Positions 26,001-33,117 of a DNA stretch of 64,000 nucleotides are shown here, piece by piece (position 1 is the first letter of the stretch; each line of letters starts with the position of its first letter). The translations under genes were made by a program, and so were the position numbers. The stretch is from contig JAZARR010000095.1 in NCBI GenBank assembly GCA_037389465.1, positions 1,870,001 through 1,934,000 of the forward strand. Reading direction: 5' to 3'. The DNA comes from Baylisascaris procyonis (lineage: Eukaryota; Nematoda; Chromadorea; Rhabditida; Ascarididae). A model generated the notes under the pieces. That model ran no database searches and was not told where the DNA came from. It saw only the letters and a program-made list of their open reading frames with translations.

Positions 26001-29000
26001 GCAAAGACCTCACACTTTGTGTCTATGAACCACAACGTGGTGAAGGTGAAAACGCGCTAATAAATGTTAGTGTTATTGATATATCCTTTGCATAGGTTTT
26101 CGAGTCGACATTGAACCGAATTTCGTAGGCAGCAATTATTGCTGTATTTGTTGGGTATCAATGGTAGAGTTTTATAAGCGTATGTTCTTTGATAGAATCC
26201 AAAATTTTATGCCGATTCGATCGTTTTGCTGCTATTTCGTTGTAATTTTTTTCTACGACATGATAATATTGTTGGGTCCCAATGCAAAAAGAAAAAATTT
26301 GGCAGTTAAGATGTGCGGGATGGGTCCGGAAGTTCTGACAATTTTCGGTTCAATTCCAAGCCTTCTCCAATGTTGCACCCAGGATGGGGGAGGAGGGGAG
26401 TCCATAGGGGGTTGTCAACGGACTAGGTGGCTCTCTTTGGGTCACAAGCAAATAAACCGAATAGTTTCTAGTTGCTTTTGTAAGTGAAGACATTGATACT
26501 TCAAACCGGAAACCTTAACATACCCTTCTAATAACATTTATCACAGAATTCAAGATTAGTTATTAAAAAATAATTGTTTAATTAGTTTATATAATTACTT
26601 ACAATTTTGCAGCGGAAACAAGTTTTGGAATCACCACGTGCAGCACGTATACTCTTCGCATGCAATGATACTGTAATCGTACTCGTCCACTTTACGAGGT
26701 GCAGCTTCGAGTTTTATATTCGTTTGTTGCCGCATCCTATAATTTTCTATCAATGTGTAGTTGGGATGTTATTCAAGTGGTTGTGACCTTTCGATAGAGA
26801 ACCACCTGAGGTATCACCTGAGGTCTATTTTTAGTGCCAAATAATTTCTAGTAAGATTTAGCATCAGAATGAGTGAGCAACTGATTTCACAAGTGGATTT
26901 TAGTTCGATCATGAAGATCTTCCGTCAGCTGAGAGTTCCGACTGCTATTGGTTTAAAAACATGCAGTTGCCATTCCTGTCTTTTTTTTTATTTTAAGCAG
27001 GATGCATTTATTTCACTAAAGCTAACTTTTTGATAGTTAAATAACGTATAGAATTAAGTGACCAGATGAGATCAAGAAAAAAATTTCCCTATCTCATGCC
27101 CTCAGGGGATGATGCATGAGCTGCATGCTTCGAAACCTTCGTTACTTATTGCCGACCCGACCTGAAGTGCTATACTAGTGTATGGTACCCGTATTCGATT
27201 CCTAACATCAATAGGCAGGTTAAAAATCTTTAAACTGAGATTACCGAAATATTGCAGGTTCAAGTTTCTTGATTTGATTCTTTGTTACAAAGTTGTGCGC
27301 AGTTCCCTCCGCATAGTCGACGATTTCAGTTTATTAGTTCAAGCAATATTATGCGTAATTTTCAGTTCTATTACTGCTCTTACATATTGGATGTCTGATC
27401 TCCTTAACTTTGCTTTTTTTGGTGGATTACTTAATTTTTATGTCTTCCACCTTGGAACATTGAAATAAATGAACAAGTGAAAAATATCTAAGAATAAGTC
27501 CTTCTATGAATTTTATATATTTTTGCACGATGTATTCTTTTTGTTCGTGAACAAATTGGCTAGGTGGGGCTTTATTAATAATTTAATTCTTAATTTTACA
27601 GGTATTTGGCGGAAATATTTTGAAAAAAGTACTTTAAATTGTCCTCTCTTATGCTATTGCCCTTGATGACGTCATTGATAAGCTGTTGATTAGTTTTAAA
27701 CAAAGATTCATGTTATATGTTTTCATAGATTCTATAAGGCGATGAAAATGAATATTAATAGTTGCAGAAGTTCATCAAGAGTGGTGACACTATTGGATAG
27801 CGATAATTTAGAGGCATTACATACGACCACCGTCGATACATCATCACAATTACTTGTGCCTCATTATGACTTCGATTCGTCGGTGCTTTTCCTCACCGGT
27901 AAAGGTGATCGTACAATTACAATGTTTGAGGTTTGTTTTTAAAATACTTTATTGCTCTGCCTGTCGAATGTTTATTTGACTTGTTGAATATTGATTAATG
28001 TTTACTGCTTGAATTTACGAGTAAAATAATGTTGTAAAATATTGATTCATCTTAACACATTGCAGGTGTCTTTATTATTTCTATATTTTATTCGTTCATC
28101 TTTGTTCCCTTCTTCATCTCTCATTCTTTCATCTCTTCTTTACACTCATCAATAATTAAAATATTTAAGGTATCTCGTTCATCACCTTTCTTATTACCAA
28201 TGGCACCGGCATCATTCCCGAATGGTCATCAAGCAATCTGTTTGCATCATAAAATCGTTTGTGACGTACGAGCTGTCGAATTTCAACGTGGTTGGCGATT
28301 AACAGAAAAATCCCTCGAAAGGCTATCGTTTCGTGTCCCTCGTATTAAGGTATTTTAGTGATTTTATTTATTGTTGTATTTGATAGAGGGCAAAGTAATA
28401 TACTAGTGCTGATTAATTTACTCTCTCAGGTGTAATTATAGGCGTTTAGACTTTAATGAAAGGCGATGAGTTTAATGAAATTTTCGGTACGATAGTATTT
28501 GTTGTTTCCTGTGAACAATACTGGTGGTAGTAAGAATCATGATGCGTTTTCAAGGTTTCTGATATGATGTTTTGATTCCATCGCTTCATCGATAAGCAAA
28601 TTCATAAAATCAATTCGATTTGCCTTTATAGCCTCAGTTTGTTGCAAGAATCCGGATTTTATACTAAGCCGAATTCGGAATGAATAAAGAAGATATATCG
28701 ACATCACGTAATTGGGGAGGGGGGAGGGGAGGGGAGCGAATAGCGTTATAGCCGTAAAAAATGAGTATTTCAGAAGGAGCTCTTTCAAAGTGACCTCTTT
28801 CCACGAGCGTTGGCCACTTGGATTCCGGCGATGTCTGCATCCGATTGGTTCGCCGGACATAATCAACCGCCTCTATTCGTCGATCTTTGCCCTCAAGGAA
28901 TGCAACCATGTGCGGAGTTTTTATTACTTATCTAAATTTTAGTTTCTTATAAGCGATCGTGTAACTAAAAATATTATTTGTTAACGGAAGTTTGGAGATT

Positions 29001-30539
29001 GTTGAAATGGAATTGTTATGCAGATTTCTTATATGGATTAGGAATGTTTAAACATTGAGCCCTTCTTTTTAATTACATCATGTTTAATCAGTGATAAGCA
29101 GTAATAAGCTGCAACTGAAGATGGGAAGATATAAGCTGAAATATGCCTCAAGATGGGATTGGAGATAAGATTTAAGCAGCAGCAATTTTAATTGCTTATC
29201 CTTCTATAAACGATGCTATTGATATGCAAATATCATCACAAAAAAAAACACTGATTGATTATTTAACGTTATCAAAAGATTTTATGTGATTATTATTTGG
29301 GTAATTTATTGTTGCAGATATTTCTTCACCAATACCACCATTAAGGCGAAGTACAATGCCAATCGAACAACCAAAAGAGAGATTACCACCTCCGACGACG
29401 ATTGGTGATTGCCGATCTGAGGCGTTAAGAACATCGGCTCGTGAAGATAGGAAATTGGTCGGTTGAGCAGTTTTTTGTTTTTATCTTATGAAAATAATAG
29501 TCAAATATAGCACCAGTTTCATTGTTGTTTTTTTTTCTTAAATTTATTTCGAGTTTTATTGAAATCTGCTTGAAATGAATGGGGAAAGGAAATCAGATCC
29601 AGATATTTTTGTACTCCTGAGGAATGAGCTGTAAGATGATCAGTATAGTGGTCATGACTGTTAACGACCTGTTGATATGAACGTTTAAGGCTTCTCATGA
29701 GTTCGATGTTTCACCTCCACCCTCCCCCCCTCCTCCCCCATTGTTGATATGAATGGGAACCGTTGTGGAGCATAGCAACCCATTTTGTTAAGATCTCTTA
29801 TAATATAAGATGATTCACATGCAATAAGTGCGCTATTACTCTTTAATCTTATGCAATAAGCAATGGGAGAAGCTTATTTTTTGTGTAAAGTAATGGCCAC
29901 ATTTAGTAGCTGCTTAGAATACTGAACAAAAAAATTATGAGAAACTACCCATCTCTACATAATGTAATAGTTGCCCATTTGTAAAAGTCCCTGAAGTTCG
30001 GGTTTCCCGAATAATTTTCAGGTTTCCCGCCGAATATCATTGAAGCACTTTCGAATTGGAGTCTCCAAAACCCGTTTAGGAGTTCCCGAAGCCCATTTCC
30101 CAGAATGCAAACGTAGGTTTGTGTGCTTTTCAGGTGGAGATGAGTTGGTCGGACAGAATTGGAGTCGATCTCACTTTAGAACAAGACAGGATGCAGGTAT
30201 GGATCAATAGTAATTCTTGACATAGATTTATGATTTACTGGACTAAGATTTACCAAAGCATATTTTTAAATGTTTTTGCGACATCACAAATATAGAAACT
30301 TCATTTGTTATCAAAAGGCATGGGAGGTTAATAACAATTAGTTATTATTAAGTTTTGATTTTATATAACAGAGGTGTCCGTTTTTATTTTCATCGAACAA
30401 TTTAGTACATATTTTTCTATGAACATAATATGGTACATAATTTTCTGATTTTGTTATGAATAGCAGCATCTCATAAAAAGTTAAAAATAACGAATTTTTT
30501 TAGGGTGTTGATGAAGAGGAATGGATCGACGATTGTTGA
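14995..30539 (+). CDS. pod-1/CORO7: Coronin-7 / POD-1 homologue (tandem coronin), 22 exons
   Basis: This is a tandem coronin, a WD40 scaffold. Known relatives, C. elegans and Drosophila POD-1 and vertebrate CORO7, bind actin or microtubules and act in polarity, axon guidance and Golgi traffic. I joined 22 exons by splice signals and phase. They total 2976 nt and encode 991 residues, close to family size. Propeller 1 spans about residues 1-387 and starts MAWRFHPSKFKNTAPKTPKK; it has GFTS/GKGTN-type blade motifs and ends in the coronin VPRR..DLFPET signature. A charged, proline-rich linker covers about 388-515. Propeller 2 spans about 516-912, starting TSKYRHVE and including LTGKGDRTITMFE and VPRIKKELFQSDLFPRA. 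The tail ends GVDEEEWIDDC, like the acidic end of human CORO7. No frameshift or missing exon was found. Alternative acceptors are possible at exons 10 and 17. The family call is firm; the gene symbol is by homology. Confidence 0.93.
15058..16326 (+). other. Coronin-7 intron 1
   Basis: A 1269-bp intron ending CCGTTTCAG. It contains a G-rich stretch on the sense strand near 16026-16065 and GATCGATCGATC words near 15850-15910. No other gene seen. Confidence 0.8.
16327..16423 (+). CDS. pod-1/CORO7: Coronin-7 exon 2
   Basis: Codes DTIFDVPVGTLSSGNNGIQC and then SSSLLAFNLDGEG, the first strand and blade of propeller 1. It ends in phase 1 before GTATTT. Confidence 0.9.
16870..16950 (+). CDS. pod-1/CORO7: Coronin-7 exon 3
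   Basis: Codes GKLGVLPVDARGRRQRKDM and then TILCAHS. The VLP and AHS segments align with coronin blade 1. The acceptor is AAATTCAG, and it ends in phase 1. Confidence 0.9.
16951..17968 (+). other. Coronin-7 intron 3 with (TA)n tract
   Basis: A 1018-bp intron with a (TA)n microsatellite at 16980-17030, just after the donor. The acceptor CGTTTTAG was chosen because it alone joins AHS to EPLNDFAFFPFDP in frame. An upstream GGGCAG acceptor leads to a stop codon. Confidence 0.75.
17969..18039 (+). CDS. pod-1/CORO7: Coronin-7 exon 4
   Basis: Codes EPLNDFAFFPFDPNLLVTCC then RDEK. It matches the coronin pattern of D.F.PFD..L..T....D. and ends in phase 0. Confidence 0.88.
18456..18645 (+). CDS. pod-1/CORO7: Coronin-7 exon 5
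   Basis: Starts LKLWRINNPLECASIG. The LKLW motif closes a WD40 blade right after RDEK of exon 4. Later it reads LAPHRTASNILATAYDTRIG, the next blade. Ends in phase 1. Confidence 0.9.
18837..18859 (+). other. Perfect 9-bp hairpin in intron 5
   Basis: ATAAGCACT, a 5-nt loop, then AGTGCTTAT. It is too short for a microRNA precursor. No function is assigned. Confidence 0.5.
19291..19373 (+). CDS. pod-1/CORO7: Coronin-7 exon 6
   Basis: Codes EVRMAVDEHVNSIGWSYDGR and then LLAALSDK, a typical WD40 blade with the V.SI.WS.DG.LLA..S.DK pattern. Ends in phase 0. Confidence 0.92.
19902..20039 (+). CDS. pod-1/CORO7: Coronin-7 exon 7
   Basis: Starts GRHGAILDPRSNKSIVDSLS and ends KIVTSGFTS, which corresponds to the conserved coronin TGF(S/T) segment. 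The donor is GTGAGA, phase 0. Confidence 0.9.
20741..20936 (+). CDS. pod-1/CORO7: Coronin-7 exon 8
   Basis: Reads QRTQEIRVFDMRNWQNPECV and, later, LIPLYDDDTKLLFLAGKGTN. Both are highly characteristic coronin blade 6-7 motifs (R....WD..., P..D.DT...L.GKG). The acceptor is TTGCTTCAG; ends in phase 1. Confidence 0.95.
21390..21535 (+). CDS. pod-1/CORO7: Coronin-7 exon 9
   Basis: Codes VFEYVMHDQFVGASLGSKLR, then LDVMNGEVVRFYQLAKNCIN, then PVPCIVPRR. The EV.R.Y.L and VPR motifs mark the end of the coronin propeller (DUF1900 region). Phase 0. Confidence 0.95.
21536..22354 (+). other. Coronin-7 intron 9
   Basis: An 819-bp intron. Two in-frame acceptors, GAATAG (exon from 22349) and TTTCAG (exon from 22355), differ by two codons. 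I chose TTTCAG as the better consensus. Confidence 0.7.
22355..22450 (+). CDS. pod-1/CORO7: Coronin-7 exon 10
   Basis: Codes SYRDFHADLFPETVGPFAGC then DAAEWLNGSDLQ. This matches the coronin D(L/V)(F/Y)P.T.G....AEEWL.G element after the first propeller. Phase 0. Confidence 0.92.
22713..22934 (+). CDS. pod-1/CORO7: Coronin-7 exon 11 (linker)
   Basis: Starts PMRVSLDPARKGELIANVKR, the end of the DUF1900-like region. It continues into a charged, Asn/Glu/Lys-rich linker and ends ILPPEPPKRQ. Linker length varies among tandem coronins. Phase 0. Confidence 0.88.
22935..23877 (+). other. Coronin-7 intron 11
   Basis: A 943-bp intron with a TATGTATGTGTGCGTGTGTC-type simple stretch near 23352. No second gene seen; the small open frames inside are unsupported. 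Confidence 0.7.
23878..23986 (+). CDS. pod-1/CORO7: Coronin-7 exon 12 (linker)
   Basis: Codes a Pro/Glu-rich linker including MEKPAMEPKPDSPPEPPVRF. The acceptor is TTTTGCAG; ends in phase 1. Coding status rests on phase continuity and position, since linker sequence is poorly conserved. Confidence 0.82.
24298..24521 (+). CDS. pod-1/CORO7: Coronin-7 exon 13 (start of second propeller)
   Basis: Contains TSKYRHVETIPGGLHGTFTN, the second coronin signature (SKFRH-like). It is followed by TESNGFCISSKYAAIPLAGS and AGIVSVIR, which align with the second propeller start of human CORO7. Phase 0. Confidence 0.93.
25010..25233 (+). CDS. pod-1/CORO7: Coronin-7 exon 14
   Basis: Contains LLTDLVWNPFDETRLACALD followed by SGAINIWTIE, a canonical coronin WD40 blade (D..WNPFD...LA...D...I..W). 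Ends in phase 2 with AG before GTATGG. Confidence 0.95.
25834..26065 (+). CDS. pod-1/CORO7: Coronin-7 exon 15
   Basis: Contains HPC-like YNPCALDVIAVASQDHTLSV followed by WNLES, then IAWSSDGRRLASVGKDLTLC and VYEP. These are two WD40 blades with intact repeat motifs. Phase 0. Confidence 0.95.
26066..26612 (+). other. Coronin-7 intron 15
   Basis: A 547-bp intron with a sense-strand G-rich stretch near 26384-26412. A 108-codon open frame inside it (26161-26487) has no recognisable features, so I treat it as intronic. Confidence 0.75.
26613..26698 (+). CDS. pod-1/CORO7: Coronin-7 exon 16
   Basis: Codes RKQVLESPRAARILFACNDT then VIVLVHFTR. It aligns with the GARLLW...DG..L...GF region of human CORO7. 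Ends in phase 2 before GTGCAG. Confidence 0.88.
26699..27767 (+). other. Coronin-7 intron 16
   Basis: A 1069-bp intron. It contains a hairpin followed by TTCGAAACC at 27114-27137. Two in-frame acceptors 39 nt apart precede exon 17: TTTCATAG ending at 27728 and AGTTGCAG ending at 27767. Confidence 0.75.
27768..27930 (+). CDS. pod-1/CORO7: Coronin-7 exon 17
   Basis: Contains SSSRVVTLLDSDNLEALHTT, then LVPHYDFDSSVLFLTGKGDR, then TITMFE. The P.YD.D...LFLTGKGD motif is diagnostic for the second coronin propeller. The downstream acceptor fits the human alignment best; the upstream one would add 13 in-frame codons. Phase 0. Confidence 0.92.
28170..28349 (+). CDS. pod-1/CORO7: Coronin-7 exon 18
   Basis: Codes VSRSSPFLLPMAPASFPNGH, then QAICLHHKIVCDVRAVEFQR and SFRVPRIK. 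It matches the C..V..VE..R and FR(V/L)PR motifs at the end of CORO7 propeller 2. The acceptor is the less common TTTAAG. Phase 0. Confidence 0.92.
28714..28734 (+). other. Potential G-quadruplex in intron 18
   Basis: Four sense-strand G runs (4, 6, 4 and 4 long) are separated by single A residues, ending 39 nt before exon 19. Short one-base loops favour a stable parallel quadruplex in the pre-mRNA or the DNA. Function is not known. Confidence 0.7.
28774..28909 (+). CDS. pod-1/CORO7: Coronin-7 exon 19
   Basis: Codes KELFQSDLFPRALATWIPAM, then SASDWFAGHNQPPLFVDLCP. It aligns with the RKEFFQDDVFPDT..W.P..SA..W..G segment of human CORO7. Ends in phase 1 before GTGCGG, joining TAT with exon 20. 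Confidence 0.93.
29318..29457 (+). CDS. pod-1/CORO7: Coronin-7 exon 20
   Basis: Codes SSPIPPLRRSTMPIEQPKER and a Pro/Arg/Glu-rich stretch ending AREDRKL. This is the low-complexity region between propeller 2 and the tail. The donor GTCGGT is weak but the phase fits (0). Confidence 0.8.
30134..30196 (+). CDS. pod-1/CORO7: Coronin-7 exon 21
   Basis: Codes VEMSWSDRIGVDLTLEQDRM then Q. Acceptor CTTTTCAG, donor GTATGG, phase 0. Confidence 0.82.
30504..30539 (+). CDS. pod-1/CORO7: Coronin-7 exon 22 (stop)
   Basis: Codes GVDEEEWIDDC and a TGA stop. The GVDE(D/E)EW end equals the acidic tail of human CORO7, which supports both the exon and the stop. In the coronin family such acidic tails are linked to Arp2/3-type interactions. 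Confidence 0.92.
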   Translation, partial: GVDEEEWIDDC

Positions 30540-31690
30540 AGAGAGCGGAGGCGAAACAGGTTTCATATATCCGACATTCCTTCCATTTTGTATGTTGTGG
30601 TCTTATGCTAATTTTTTTTAAATGTTCCACCAAATTTTTTGTTTTTTTTGCATGTGGAGAGAGGATATTTGATGAAATGTTTATTCGAATTTAGAAGATC
30701 TGTGCCAGAAATTTTTCGACGGCGAATAAATTGAAATCATCTGTATCGATCGTTTTACGAGGGAAACTAGCAGAAGGATGGGGGACAATGTGTTGAATCT
30801 GTACTACAATTCGCTAATATAGGGTACCATTGAAATCCTGCTTATTCTTCTAATCATCCATTTATTTATTTATCTTTTTTTTTTGAATATTCCTGGGAAA
30901 GGATATTTATTGATGAGCAAGCGTTCGTTTATCTCTTCACACTGCGATTTTTTTTTGGCTCAATTTGAATCGTTGCCATCAATTGTGAGCATTCTTGAAC
31001 TCAGTCTTTGCTGTAGTTTTATGGAAGTGGCTCACCTCCTTCTCGTCTTATCCAGTCATATTCCTTTTTTTATATTGTGCTTTTCGATCAGTGTGTGTGT
31101 GTGTGTGTAAAATGTGGACTGTATTTGTTCCACATATTTTTTTTTAAATTTGTTTATTGTGAGACAAAGTTGTAGATTATTGACTCTCGCTAGTAACTTA
31201 GTAGCGAGGGGGAAATGTGAGTGAGGCGATGTACATTGCGCATGAAAAAGAATGGCCTGACTAATCTGGGAGTTAGGATAGGCTGAATGGGCGGAACCAC
31301 GCGTATCGCCGAGTCGGAGCCATAGTCACAGATGTGATTTTGTGGGATTTATTTTCTTCGAGTTCACGTTGGCTACACCTTGAAGTGTGTAATCGAATCG
31401 GGCTTAGATCCGTATACGTTCTCTCGATCACGTTTCTTTCTCATATAATCTAGCTTCAGTGTTTAAACGTATCGGAATCATCCGTACGATGAGCAGGTAT
31501 CGATTTGGTTGTTGTCCACCTTGTAGAGTTATCCACATGAAGTGACCACCGCTTTCTTGTATACGGAGAGTGTGGCAATGTGCCTTTTAAGAATTGAGGT
31601 CAATGTGAGGCTCATCAGCTTTTTTTGAATGAACCATATTTAGTTCGTTTATGGTGGATTGATTAGTATGTCAGGAGAAGCTTCACCACA
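30540..31690. other. 3' flank of the coronin gene
   Basis: Contains the candidate polyadenylation signal (30725-30730) and a (GT)n run near 31091-31109. A 75-codon open frame (30883-31110) is hydrophobic and unrecognised. No gene is called. Confidence 0.55.
30725..30730 (+). promoter_or_regulatory. Candidate polyadenylation signal AATAAA
   Basis: The first canonical AATAAA after the coronin stop codon, 186 nt downstream. Confidence 0.5.
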
Positions 31691-31968
31691 AGGTGGTGCT
31701 TTTGATCCAACAGATTGAGTTGCTTGATCTCAGGGTGGTGCTTCCGATTCAACACATTGAGCTGCTTGACCTCAGGGTGGTGCTTCCGATTCAACGAATT
31801 AAGCTGCTTGACCTCAGGGTGGTGCTTCCGATTCAACCAATTGAGCTGCTTGACCTCAGGGTGGTGCTTCCGATTCAACGAATTGAGCTGCTTGACCTCA
31901 GGGTGGTGCTCTCGATTCAACAAATTGAGCTACTTGACCACAGGGTGGTGTTTTTGATTTATGAAATT
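31691..31968. repeat. 42-bp minisatellite, about 6.6 copies
   Basis: Tandem 42-bp units begin with AGGGTGGTGCTTCCGATTCA and end with GAGCTGCTTGACCTC. The central four units are nearly identical and the end units diverge. Because 42 is divisible by 3 and the unit lacks stops in several frames, it produces 80-98 codon open frames on both strands (for example a minus-strand 14-residue repeat RKHHPEVKQLN). I treat it as non-coding since no frame is favoured. Confidence 0.9.
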
Positions 31969-33117
31969 CCATTATGTTGTGCTATTTGATATGCATATCT
32001 ATGCTCTTCAATTTATTTGCCACTTGCAAATTATATTCATTCCAGTTTAATTGTTTCCTTCTAGGGAATTAATTTCGTATGTCATCATCTTCTATCGCAT
32101 CTTCCATTCGTTGATCGCTTTAGTTCTTCTCTTATTTATGAATTCTTTTCATCTATATCTTAGTGGATGAAAAATTTGCATATATTAAGGTAAATGCCAT
32201 TGATATTTTCACTTGTATTTATGCAAATGAATGCAAACAATGGCAGTGGAATTCAAATGATCGTTATCTAGGTAATCAAATGTCTCAGTCATTTTTTTTA
32301 AACGTGATTTTATCTGTTGTTCTTTTTTTTCTTTGCTATGTGTTTGTTAGCTAAAAATTTGATACTGCTTATGTCTATAGAAGAAACAAAGTTTCACATA
32401 TGTAAGCAGGTTATTAAACCATCCAGTAAAAGTGCGATGGAAGAGACAAAGCAACGTTCATGCTCGATGTTGTTCACATATAATCGGACTAAGTATATTA
32501 TAACCTGATCCTTCCCTCGAAAATCCGAGGTTTTTTTTTGAAAACACGGAAACCTCCCCTATATATTGAAAACTCTTACTTTTTCTATCGGTTTATTGGA
32601 GCTATGAAGCCCGTCGTCACGATTACCAATGACGGAATGAGTATTATCACCTGACTGATGAATGATAATAATCCATGCTATTATCATAAACGAGGTGAAC
32701 AAAACCGGGTTGAATTAAATAATCAAATTCGGTATGGTTTACTGTTAATATCTCAAGGCAGGTATCTCGAATGCAGAACGTCTCCAGTTTGAGGGATGAA
32801 AGGTGGGTGCGAATGGAGAGGAAATGAAGATGGAAATCCACATCTCCTTGTCTGGGACTTCAATCTCCCTTTGCGCGGCAGTACACAACAAATATTGACG
32901 CATATTAACAGTTTATACGTCGCGAGACTGTTTTCGTTAAAAATGATTACATCGAAGAAAGGCCGTTGGCTAAGTACTCCCCCACCCCCCTCGCGACTAT
33001 ACGCATTCTACAGGCCTGAAGTGCTTCAGCTCAAACGGCAGCGATCAAGCAATCAAATCGAATTTCCGAAATACTCAAGATACCATCAAGTTAAGACTTG
33101 CGAACGGATATCGAAAA
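31969..33117. other. Region between minisatellite and satellite array
   Basis: AT-rich to about 32780, then noticeably richer in G+C up to the array edge. The stretch 32796-33117 is open in one plus frame (MKGGCEWRGNEDGNPHLLVW, then DFNLPLRG) and runs into the array. It is not recognisable as any family. CTGAAG-TG-CTTCAG at 33016-33029 is a perfect short dyad. No gene is called. Confidence 0.45.

Noticed and set aside
26161..26487. A separate gene inside coronin intron 15 (108 codons)
   Set aside because: No recognisable domain, and a low-complexity Gly/Arg end over a G-rich intron stretch. The coronin exons splice over it in phase.
32604..32654. Short frame MKPVVTITNDGMSIIT resembling the chaperonin TITNDGATI motif
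   Set aside because: Only 16 codons before a stop, no flanking chaperonin sequence and no splice context; most likely coincidence.
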